This document shows, in pieces, positions 1 to 4,720 of a stretch of DNA of 9,520 nucleotides. The first letter of the stretch is position 1; each line of letters begins with the position of its first letter. The notes under the pieces are model-generated. The model had not been told where the DNA came from. It was given only the letters and a program-made list of their open reading frames with translations, and ran no database searches. The stretch comes from Akkermansiaceae bacterium (lineage in GTDB: Bacteria; Verrucomicrobiota; Verrucomicrobiia; Verrucomicrobiales; Akkermansiaceae), in the NCBI GenBank assembly GCA_028293225.1, contig JAQGPE010000416.1, forward strand, positions 1-9,520, read 5' to 3'. A program made the position numbers and the translations under genes.

Positions 1-328
1 CCACCACCGCCAGCTTGACGATGTTCAGATACTCCCCGCGCTGCTCCGTCCACACGCAGATCCTCTCCCCGCCCTCCAGCTCCGCCAGCGCCCGCCCGAT
101 CGACCCGTGAAAGGTCGACGCCCGCCGCTCCGGCCCCAGCGCCACCGTGTAGGCCACATCGTAGCGCGTCCACTTCCGCACCGCTGCCGCCGGACTCTGC
201 ACCGCCGCCACCGACTCAAAGTAGGCCATCGTCCCGCCAGCATACCGGTCCAGCGTGAAATCCGGCCGCCCGGCCTCCACCGCCGCCGGGTCCTTTTCTT
301 CCGTCTCTCCAGCAACTACCGCATTCAT
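1..328 (-). CDS. Small hypothetical protein, 3' end beyond the left edge
   Basis: An open minus-strand frame runs from an ATG at 328 to the left edge without a stop, giving 109 codons; the protein continues outside the window. It begins MNAVVAGETEEKDPAAVEAG and has a middle segment DFTLDRYAGGTMAYFESVAA. The visible C-terminal part, ERICVWTEQRGEYLNIVKLA, alternates hydrophobic and polar residues as in beta strands. Codons show the G/C third-position bias expected of a real gene here, and an AGAG lies six bases before the ATG. I do not recognise the family; a small beta-rich fold is only an inference. It is probably read from the same strand as the two genes at 653-1206, but an intrinsic terminator at 368-405 lies 40 bases before its start, so its expression may depend on read-through or on a promoter I cannot place. 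Confidence 0.65.
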   Translation of the reverse strand, partial: MNAVVAGETEEKDPAAVEAGRPDFTLDRYAGGTMAYFESVAAVQSPAAAVRKWTRYDVAYTVALGPERRASTFHGSIGRALAELEGGERICVWTEQRGEYLNIVKLAVV

Positions 329-367
329 AGTAATCTCTTTGTTGTTCGTGGTTCCTTGTTCGTTCTC

Positions 368-405
368 AAAAAAATCTCCGGTCCCTTCACCAGGCAGGAC
401 CGGAG
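368..405 (-). terminator. Intrinsic (Rho-independent) terminator
   Basis: Read on the minus strand, a perfect 9-bp GC-rich stem (CTCCGGTCC at 376-384 against GGACCGGAG at 397-405) with a 12-base loop is followed by one A and seven T (plus-strand A run at 368-374). This is the canonical form. It would end transcripts coming from the 1206-653 gene pair and sits 40 bases before the start of the gene at 328. Five bases of its stem (401-405) also belong to the large palindrome at 401-553, so the two structures compete. Confidence 0.8.
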
Positions 406-553
406 GGGGGACACTCTTGTCCCCCTGCTCAGCGGCTTCGCCTGGTCAAAAGCGGGCCTCTTCGCAGCTCACCCATCCACCCCGGGAACTCAGCAGTTCC
501 TCCTGACAACCAGGCCCGCGAGCTCAGCAGGGGACAAGAGTGTCCCCCCTCCG
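401..553. repeat. REPIN-like paired palindrome element
   Basis: Two arms (401-433 and 522-553) are inverted copies: the outer 24 bases match perfectly, followed by a one-base bulge and one mismatch. Each arm is itself a palindrome, with GGGGGACA-CTCT-TGTCCCCC at 406-425 and GGGGACA-AGAG-TGTCCCC at 530-547. Inside are further paired segments, GCCTGGT (440-446) with ACCAGGC (509-515), and a terminal hairpin GGAACT-CAGC-AGTTCC (485-500). The whole folds as one long hairpin or as two small ones. The layout, two short palindromes in inverted orientation, matches the REP-doublet (REPIN) or miniature inverted-repeat type of element. I see no flanking target duplication and no transposase. Confidence 0.75.
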
Positions 554-599
554 TTCTACCACCCCGCGCTTCGAAAACAGATCCAAATCCCTGCCTTTC

Positions 600-629
600 A
601 TCAGTTAATCAGTCAATCAGCCCAATCAG
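600..629. repeat. Degenerate ATCAG short tandem repeat
   Basis: ATCAG occurs at 600-604, 608-612, 616-620 and 625-629, a spacing of 8, 8 and 9 bases, in the spacer downstream of the minus-strand membrane protein gene. The rest of the 329-652 spacer is filled by the palindrome and terminator listed separately. I see no gene in it. Confidence 0.5.
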
Positions 630-652
630 TGATCCCCAGCCCGAGCCATCCC

Positions 653-991
653 TCACCGCCATTCCCGCCAATACCCCAAATTCCGGAAAACCAACACCGC
701 ACACAACAGCGCAAACCCGCCCGCCGCTCCCGCCACCGGCCCATTCCCCGTCAGCGCCGTCCCCGCCGCCGCGATCCCGAACCCCGCCGCCGAGCCCAGC
801 AGCAGCAGCCCCATCCGCAGGAAATCCCCCGCCTCCGCGGTCGCTCCCGCCCGCCTGGCTCCGCGACGATGCCCGGAGAACCGCCCCACCCGCGCATCCG
901 GCAGTGGCCGCCCCCGCCCATCCCGCGCCCGGCGCAGACGCACCCCCGTCTGCATCGTCGCCACCCGGTGAACCGTGCCCGTCCGCATCAT
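653..991 (-). CDS. Small protein with two predicted membrane helices
   Basis: This frame encodes 112 residues. The first 56 or so are strongly basic and Arg/Gly-rich. Two hydrophobic, Gly/Ala-rich segments follow (about residues 60-81 and 85-103), and the tail ends RNLGYWREWR. This predicts an inner-membrane hairpin with a basic cytoplasmic N-terminus. No family is recognised. The start is ATGATG; the first ATG overlaps the TGA of the upstream gene (ATGA), so the two are almost certainly cotranscribed and translationally coupled. A shorter version starting at Met13 or Met60 is possible. The transcript probably ends at the terminator at 368-405. Overlapping plus-strand frames are rich in Pro and Arg and look like shadows. 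Confidence 0.6.
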   Translation of the reverse strand: MMRTGTVHRVATMQTGVRLRRARDGRGRPLPDARVGRFSGHRRGARRAGATAEAGDFLRMGLLLLGSAAGFGIAAAGTALTGNGPVAGAAGGFALLCAVLVFRNLGYWREWR

Positions 992-1206
992 GGCCGTGAC
1001 TGCTCCTGCTGCTGAGCCCTCCGTTTCAGCTTCCGCCGCGAACGCTCCGCCAGCAGCCGCTCCAGCCGCGCCGCCTGCTCCGGCCGCCGCATCAGCTCCT
1101 GGAGCGCCCCCTGCAGCGCCTCATCGCTCAGCCCCTCCACCGCCAGCCGCGGGTTCGCCGCCCCGGCTGCCAGGCCCTCGTCATCGCATTGATTTCGTTG
1201 TCTCAT
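988..1206 (-). CDS. Small helical hypothetical protein
   Basis: The product is 72 residues. After a short polar N-terminus, residues 21-62 (from AVEGLSDEALQGALQELMRR onward) read as amphipathic helices, and the tail RRKLKRRAQQQEQSRP is basic. It has no cysteine pair, signal peptide or membrane segment. Its stop overlaps the start of the membrane protein at 991 by four bases, which supports it as a real gene and as the first member of a two-gene operon. The ribosome binding site is weak (no clear AGGAG before the ATG). The basic helical character would suit a nucleic-acid or partner-protein binder, but I recognise no family and claim no function. Confidence 0.55.
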   Translation of the reverse strand: MRQRNQCDDEGLAAGAANPRLAVEGLSDEALQGALQELMRRPEQAARLERLLAERSRRKLKRRAQQQEQSRP

Positions 1207-1392
1207 CTTGGTTCTCGTGATCGTCGTGAAATGTCAAAAAAGGTTCAGCCGTGGCGCACGATTAGGAGGGGTCCTAGCCGGTCCTGCAGGTGTCTTCAGC
1301 CCGCGTCGCGAGCGCGGGCACCACGGCGTGAAATCATTCGGAAAAAAGCATTCTCACCGCGGGATCGCCGCCACCGGACAAGTCCCCCGCAG

Positions 1393-1568
1393 ACGCCTGT
1401 CGAAGGTGGCTGATGCGTCCCGCTTCAGCGCGAAAGGCCCACGACCGCAGGTCGCACTTCCTCTTCCTTTCGCACTGAGCAGGCCATTCATCCTTCGGAA
1501 AAACAGCAGCCTGCGGCTGTCAGTTCCCAGAGCTGAAGCGGGACGCATCAGCCACCTTCGACAAGCGT
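1393..1568. repeat. Large inverted-repeat (miniature palindromic) element
   Basis: The arms at 1393-1429 and 1532-1568 are inverted copies over 37 bases with a single mismatch; the inner 32 bases are a perfect match. The 102-base interior also pairs: CCGCAGG (1445-1451) with CCTGCGG (1510-1516), plus local hairpins CGACC-GCA-GGTCG (1442-1454) and CAGC-CTGCG-GCTG (1507-1519). Size and plan resemble the element at 401-553, but the arm sequence is unrelated. It could be a nonautonomous mobile element or a long structured RNA. It contains no transposase gene. Confidence 0.75.
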
Positions 1569-1680
1569 TACAAGCAGACCGGGGCCTTAGCCGCATGGCT
1601 CTCAGCACCGGCACCACCCCAGCCAACCCTGAAAGGACGGAAGGAACCGCCGCGGCGCGCCACCGGGCCACCGGGCTCCC

Positions 1681-1700
1681 GCTACGGCCCCCACCGTAGC
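1681..1700. repeat. Short GC-rich hairpin
   Basis: GCTACGG (1681-1687) and CCGTAGC (1694-1700) form a perfect 7-bp stem around six bases. It lies downstream of the minus-strand RHH gene and could be part of its transcript end, but there is no T run on either side. Confidence 0.35.
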
Positions 1701-1937
1701 TCAGCCCCGTGCCGTCGCGTCCCTCCGCGGCATTCCGCACCCGCCTGCCATCCGCGGCGGCCGGACCTCGCGCTAGTGCAGGCAGCGATCCCCGGACGGC
1801 CACCACGCCATCAGCCCAGGAACCACCGACTCCCTCCTGCCACGCCCCGGTCCGCACCGCCCGGACACCCAGGCCCGCACGTGCTCCTTCCGCCCTTTCA
1901 AGGCTCGCTTCTCCTCTTCGTCCCATCGCGGAAATCC

Positions 1938-2147
1938 TCATCGCTCCGGCCCTCCCTTCCCCTCGTCTCCCACCCGCTCCTCCGCCCCGCCGGCAGCCGC
2001 CGCAGCCACCGCCGCCAGCTTCTCCTCGATCCACAACTCCAGCTGGGCAGAGAGCGTCCTTCGCTCCTCCCGCGCCTTCTCCTTGGCCACCTGCAGCAGA
2101 CTTCCATCGATGGAAATCGTGGTGGACCGTTTCGTCGTCGTATTCAT
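1938..2147 (-). CDS. Ribbon-helix-helix (CopG/Arc-like) DNA-binding protein
   Basis: From the ATG at 2147 the product is 69 residues. Residues 9-13 (TTISI) form the DNA-contacting strand, 14-29 the first helix (DGSLLQVAKEKAREER), and 32-46 the second helix (LSAQLELWIEEKLAA), followed by an Ala/Gly/Glu-rich tail. This is the RHH fold used by small autoregulating repressors and antitoxins, which bind DNA as dimers. A longer version from a GTG at 2237 (99 residues, extension beginning MDDDDEIH) has a GGAGG ten bases upstream, so the start is uncertain; I prefer 2147 because RHH proteins usually place the strand close to the N-terminus. No toxin gene follows it. It resembles the plus-strand protein at 3005 in its second half ((R/T)LS....WIE..L). 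Confidence 0.7.
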   Translation of the reverse strand: MNTTTKRSTTISIDGSLLQVAKEKAREERRTLSAQLELWIEEKLAAVAAAAAGGAEERVGDEGKGGPER

Positions 2148-2935
2148 TCGCTTCGTCGTCTTTCGGGAAAAATGGCACGGCGGATAACCGAGGGAGGAAA
2201 GGAGCGCCGCCGCGTGGATTTCATCGTCGTCATCCACATCGCGCCCGCCTCCGGCTCACTCGCCGCACCGGGTTCAGGGAAATGTCAGGCTTGTCAGGAA
2301 ATCTCCCGCCGGCTTCTCGCGGCCCCGGACCCAGCGCTCATCGTCATCATGATCATCGACGTGCGGCAGCTGCCTTTCCGGACCGCCCCCGGCGGGGCTG
2401 TTATGTGTGTGTTTTTTTGCGATCGTCTCTCGCCATCGCGGGATCGCTCCCGCCGCGCTGTCACCAGCGCTGGCACCCGGGGAAGTACGGCGAGCCTCGT
2501 TGCTCCATCCGTCCGCCGTCCCCATCCCGTTCTTTCACCTCGCTTCAGAGGCGGTCGGCAAAACGCGACCATCCGGAAAATCGAACCGCAAATCGCAGAT
2601 CGGACTGATTTTCGGATTCACTGAAATAGAGGCAGGGAATTGGGGTTTCGAGGTTGAGTGAAGCCACTTTCTTCGCGGCTTCAAAACTTGGTGTCTTTGG
2701 CGTCTTTGCGTTTCAATTTTCCGGATCGTCGTGATTTCTCAGCCAGGCTCTCTGACCGGCCGGACACAGAACAGAAACCGCGCGGGGCGGGAGGGAAGGT
2801 CGTTTCCGGTCTTCTCACTCGGTTGGCGGAACCCGCCTCATCGCCTCTCCCCAGCCTGGGCTTCTGTCCTGTCTCCGGCCGGTCTTCCCGGCCCCGGCGG
2901 CGGCGCTGAAATGCAGCACCACCGTCGTGACAATT
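2148..2935. other. Long intergenic spacer between divergent RHH genes
   Basis: About 790 bases separate the divergent RHH genes. I find no convincing gene; the frames present are Arg/Pro-rich and lack family signals. The stretch contains CGTCGT-rich runs (2131-2160 and 2221-2235), a TGTCAGG direct repeat with 9-base spacing (2283-2298), hairpins GCCCC-CGGC-GGGGC (2385-2398) and GCGGGA-TCGC-TCCCGC (2438-2453) around a T7 run (2412-2418), a 7-bp stem TGAAGCC/GGCTTCA (2659-2683), and a 9-base tandem repeat at 2688. Confidence 0.5.
2688..2714. repeat. Degenerate 9-base tandem repeat
   Basis: Three adjacent 9-base units, TTGGTGTCT, TTGGCGTCT and TTGCGTTTC, follow each other without gaps. On the minus strand this reads as a GACGCCAAAGACACC-type string. 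I recall similar strings between genes in many environmental bacteria, but cannot check that here. It is not part of a believable coding frame. Confidence 0.55.
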
Positions 2936-3003
2936 GGTGTGATACACCTTGATACACTGCTCGCCAATCATTTTCTTCTGTAATATTTCTTACTAAGGTG
3001 TAT
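2936..3003 (+). promoter_or_regulatory. Operator-like repeats and ribosome binding site of the RHH gene
   Basis: Just upstream of the RHH gene at 3005 are a palindrome GGTGT-GAT-ACACC (2936-2948), a direct repeat of TGATACAC with exact 10-base spacing (2940-2947 and 2950-2957), and AAGGTGTAT (2995-3003), the reverse complement of ATACACCTT (2942-2950). RHH dimers commonly bind such half-sites, so this is a good autoregulatory operator candidate. AAGGTG is also the ribosome binding site, so in a transcript starting upstream of 2942 the 9-bp pairing would mask it. The surrounding 2961-3003 stretch is A+T rich, with TAATAT at 2981 as a possible -10. I cannot fix a -35. Confidence 0.55.
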
Positions 3004-3004
3004 T

Positions 3005-3373
3005 ATGCTCTCAACTCACATGACCCGGCCCGCCAAAACCGCGAAGAAGACCGCCCCCCCGCCGGCGGCCCCCGTCCCGCCCACCCGCTCCGTGGAGCCG
3101 CCCACCCGCCATTTGGGACCACCCACCCGCCACATGCAGCGGGCCGATGGCAAGGCGCAGACCAGCATCAGCATGCGGGAGGATCTGCTCGACCAGGCCC
3201 GCCGCGCCGCCGAGGCCGAAGGCCGCTCCCTCTCCAACTGGATCGAGCAAATGCTCAAGGAACGCTTCACCCCCGGCAGCGACCCCGCCGCATCCGCAGC
3301 GGACGCCGGCCCGGCTCCCAGGTCCGCTACCCCACCCCCCAAGTCAGCGCCGCGTGGTAGGAAGAAAGCGTGA
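3005..3373 (+). CDS. Ribbon-helix-helix DNA-binding protein with proline-rich arm
   Basis: The product is 122 residues. Residues 9-45 form a Lys/Pro/Ala-rich arm containing three copies of the heptapeptide PPTR(S/H)xx (residues 25-45). Residues 52-57 (QTSISM) are the RHH strand, 58-73 the first helix (REDLLDQARRAAEAEG) and 76-88 the second helix (LSNWIEQMLKERF). The C-terminal tail of about 34 residues is Ala/Pro-rich and ends in the basic PRGRKKA. The RHH core predicts a dimeric DNA-binding repressor or antitoxin-like protein in the cytoplasm, and the basic disordered arms may add DNA or protein contacts. The ATG at 3005 has AAGGTG as ribosome binding site. The operator-like repeats immediately upstream suggest self-repression. 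No toxin gene follows in the next 800 bases. Confidence 0.82.
   Translation: MLSTHMTRPAKTAKKTAPPPAAPVPPTRSVEPPTRHLGPPTRHMQRADGKAQTSISMREDLLDQARRAAEAEGRSLSNWIEQMLKERFTPGSDPAASAADAGPAPRSATPPPKSAPRGRKKA
3077..3139 (+). repeat. Three 21-base coding repeats (PPTRxxx)
   Basis: Three tandem 21-base units encode PPTRSVE, PPTRHLG and PPTRHMQ in the N-terminal arm of the RHH protein. The bases differ more than the residues in places, so the heptapeptide may be under selection rather than being a recent duplication. Confidence 0.7.
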
Positions 3374-3443
3374 TCTCCCGCACCGTCCACCTGAACACCT
3401 CCCCGGCCACCGCGGATCCGCCCGCGCCCCGGCGGCACCCCTT

Positions 3444-3473
3444 CGCAACCGCCACTTGCCACCTCGCACCCGG
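3444..3473. repeat. Degenerate heptad repeat, copy 1
   Basis: Seven-base units related to CACTTGC run in register: CACTTGC (3453), CACCTCG (3460) and CACCCGG (3467), with a weaker preceding unit. The unit CACTTGC is identical to one at 4100, in the second heptad array of the same spacer. Confidence 0.45.
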
Positions 3474-3588
3474 TGCGACGCAACCCTCACACCGCGAACG
3501 ACCCGACACCTTCGAAACCCCGGCGCCGGGCCCAAAAACCCCGCCCCTGCGTCCCGAAATACCCTGCCGCCCTGCTGTTCGTTTCATG

Positions 3589-3602
3589 TGTTCACTTGAA
3601 CA
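3589..3602. promoter_or_regulatory. Operator-like palindrome TGTTCA-CT-TGAACA
   Basis: A perfect 6+2+6 palindrome sits in a locally A+T-richer part of the spacer. Size and symmetry fit the binding site of a dimeric regulator. A related GTTCAA-TCT-TTGAAC palindrome lies at 4559-4573. No partner regulator can be assigned. Confidence 0.35.
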
Positions 3603-3632
3603 AATTTCTTCCCCTCCGTCCAGATTCCAGAT

Positions 3633-3651
3633 GTAGGTATTTCGCACCTAC
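3633..3651. repeat. Hairpin GTAGGT...ACCTAC
   Basis: A perfect 6-bp inverted repeat around ATTTCGC, 30 bases after the palindrome at 3589. It could be a second operator or an RNA hairpin; there is no T run to make it a terminator. Confidence 0.35.
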
Positions 3652-3847
3652 CTCCCCACCCACCTCTAGGAATACTTAACCACCTCTCAGCCGCCCCTAC
3701 TCCCCACAACTTCTGCCGATTTTGCCCCCCATCCCGGAAAATGAAAGAAGAGCCCCCTCAGCTCACCCGGCAACGGAGGGGAGACATTCCCGCCCCCCGC
3801 CTGCTCACGCGTGGAGAAAAAGAAGCGCCCGCCCCTTCGTCGAAAAA

Positions 3848-3972
3848 GCCGGGCAACTCTGCACCAGCCCGGCACACCAGCCCGGCATGTCACCCATTTC
3901 CGAAGGGCCAAGGGCCCGGCTCCATACCAGCCTGGGGTGACCGCCGCCCTGAAGGGGCCACGAAGCCCCAGG
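3848..3972. repeat. Hairpin-rich repeat cluster with 13-base tandem duplication
   Basis: The segment opens with a 7-bp stem GCCGGGC (3848-3854) / GCCCGGC (3867-3873). It includes two perfect adjacent copies of CACCAGCCCGGCA (3862-3874 and 3875-3887) and a related TACCAGCCTGG at 3925. It closes with a 7-bp stem CCTGGGG (3931-3937) / CCCCAGG (3966-3972) that encloses GCCC-TGAAGG-type pairing. It looks like an intergenic structured repeat or a small structured RNA, more likely than a protein gene. Confidence 0.55.
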
Positions 3973-4092
3973 TCAAACCCACCCGCGTAAACGCGCACTC
4001 ACGCGCACTCCGGACGCGCCCCAAAGCCCCTTACCTCTCCCATCCTGCCGCGTCCGCTCCCCTCAGCGCCCCGCCCCGCCCCCGGCCTCTCT

Positions 4093-4120
4093 CACTTCGC
4101 ACTTGCCACTTCCCACTCAG
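4093..4120. repeat. Degenerate heptad repeat, copy 2
   Basis: Four adjacent 7-base units, CACTTCG, CACTTGC, CACTTCC and CACTCAG, lie about 70 bases before the RHH gene at 4187. On the minus strand this reads as an AAGTG-type heptad string. Confidence 0.6.
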
Positions 4121-4186
4121 CCCGACCTATCACTCAAACCTCTTCCATTCGCGGTTAAAATCCACATCCCTCACCCTCCCAAAACC

Positions 4187-4531
4187 ATGGCCGGCCCCAA
4201 ACGACACACCATCTATCTCACCGACGACGAAGCTGCGATTCTCGACGCCATCAGCGCGCGTCAGAAGCTGTCCCGCTCCGCCGTCATGCGTCACCTCCTG
4301 ATCTACCAGGGTCTCTGCGGCGGCGACATGCCGCTCACGCGCAAGATCCTCGGCCTCCCCGAGACCGACCGCGACCGCGTCCTCGGCGAGATCCGCCGCC
4401 GCACGGAAAGCAACGACCCCGCCACCCCCCAGAAGTTCAAAGCCTGGGTCCTCGAGACATTAGGCTCCGCCGACCCCGCCGCCCTGGAAACCGGCGCCGA
4501 CCTCCTCCTTAAAAAACTCCTGGGTGGGTGA
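4187..4531 (+). CDS. Ribbon-helix-helix protein with C-terminal helical extension
   Basis: The product is 114 residues from an ATG at 4187 (MAGPKRHTIYLTDDEAAILD). Residues 7-12 (HTIYLT) are the RHH strand, 13-25 the first helix and 29-39 the second helix (SRSAVMRHLLI); the turn LSRS between the helices is typical of the fold. The remaining 75 residues are predicted mostly helical, with charged segments (ETDRDRVLGEIRRRTES and FKAWVLETLG), and end LLLKKLLGG. The core predicts DNA binding; the extension resembles no domain I know and could be a partner-binding or dimerisation region. An in-frame extension back to 4103 exists but crosses the heptad repeat and is Pro-rich, so I reject it. There is no clear ribosome binding site. 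It is convergent with the AbiEii-like gene that ends at 4721. Confidence 0.75.
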   Translation: MAGPKRHTIYLTDDEAAILDAISARQKLSRSAVMRHLLIYQGLCGGDMPLTRKILGLPETDRDRVLGEIRRRTESNDPATPQKFKAWVLETLGSADPAALETGADLLLKKLLGG

Positions 4532-4558
4532 GAAGCGAAAAATCGAGTTCACAGACTG

Positions 4559-4573
4559 GTTCAATCTTTGAAC
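4559..4573. repeat. Palindrome GTTCAA-TCT-TTGAAC
   Basis: A perfect 6+3+6 inverted repeat 28 bases after the RHH gene stop. It may be a weak transcript-end hairpin or a regulator site. It marks the start of the A+T-richer stretch. Confidence 0.35.
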
Positions 4574-4610
4574 AAGACTGCCGGATCCTTTTCCTATTCC
4601 GTCTGAGCTT

Positions 4611-4644
4611 ACAAAGCCGAATCGGTGGAGGTCCTCCACTTTGT
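4611..4644. repeat. Cruciform-like hairpin between convergent genes
   Basis: ACAAAG (4611-4616) pairs with CTTTGT (4639-4644), enclosing TGGAGG-T-CCTCCA (4626-4638) and a side hairpin CCG-AAT-CGG (4617-4625). It lies between the ends of two convergent genes, so it may help end transcription from both sides, although there is no T run on either strand. Confidence 0.45.
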
Positions 4645-4720
4645 CTGCAACCGGGCTCTCCGTGCCATTCAACGCCTGAACTTTACTCGAAAGGCTCAAA
4701 TCCCCCGTTGCCAGATGAAA

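Larger units (their letters stand above)
1207..1937. other. Intergenic spacer without a convincing gene
   Basis: This stretch lies between two minus-strand genes. It holds the palindrome at 1393-1568, a small hairpin TAGGA-GGGG-TCCTA (1263-1276) and the hairpin at 1681-1700. Open frames cross it on both strands but give Arg/Ala/Pro/Gly-rich low-complexity products with no domain signal, as expected from GC-rich DNA. Confidence 0.55.
3374..4186. other. Long intergenic spacer between two plus-strand RHH genes
   Basis: About 810 bases without a convincing gene. Proline-rich frames cross it but show no domain. It contains heptad repeats (3444-3473 and 4093-4120), a TCGCACC-C-GGTGCGA palindrome (3464-3478), the palindromes at 3589-3602 and 3633-3651, and a hairpin cluster at 3848-3972. 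Confidence 0.5.

Noticed and set aside
107..1015. Long plus-strand open frame of 302 codons
   Set aside because: It is antisense to the edge gene and the ATGA-coupled pair, runs through the palindrome and terminator, and gives an Arg/Pro/His-rich product with no domain.
1389..1579. GCAGAC direct repeats around the second palindrome as a target-site duplication
   Set aside because: The left copy overlaps the arm and the right copy is five bases outside it, so the geometry does not fit a clean insertion.
1354..2178. Long minus-strand open frame of 274 codons
   Set aside because: It overlaps the RHH gene in another frame and crosses the whole palindrome at 1393-1568; the product is low-complexity Arg/Gly/Ala.
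2385..2418. Hairpin plus T7 run as a plus-strand terminator
   Set aside because: Thirteen bases separate the stem from the T run and there is no plus-strand gene upstream for it to serve.
1709..2624. Two overlapping plus-strand frames of about 280-300 codons
   Set aside because: They are antisense to the RHH gene, Pro/Arg/Ser-rich, and show no recognisable fold; long frames are expected by chance in GC-rich DNA.
3741..4301. Plus-strand frame of 186 codons
   Set aside because: It translates the hairpin cluster and heptad repeat and overlaps the RHH gene at 4187 in a different frame.
4460..4699. Minus-strand frame of 79 codons after the AbiEii-like gene
   Set aside because: A third operon member was considered, but its C-terminal third is antisense to the RHH gene and it spans the cruciform hairpin; no family resemblance.
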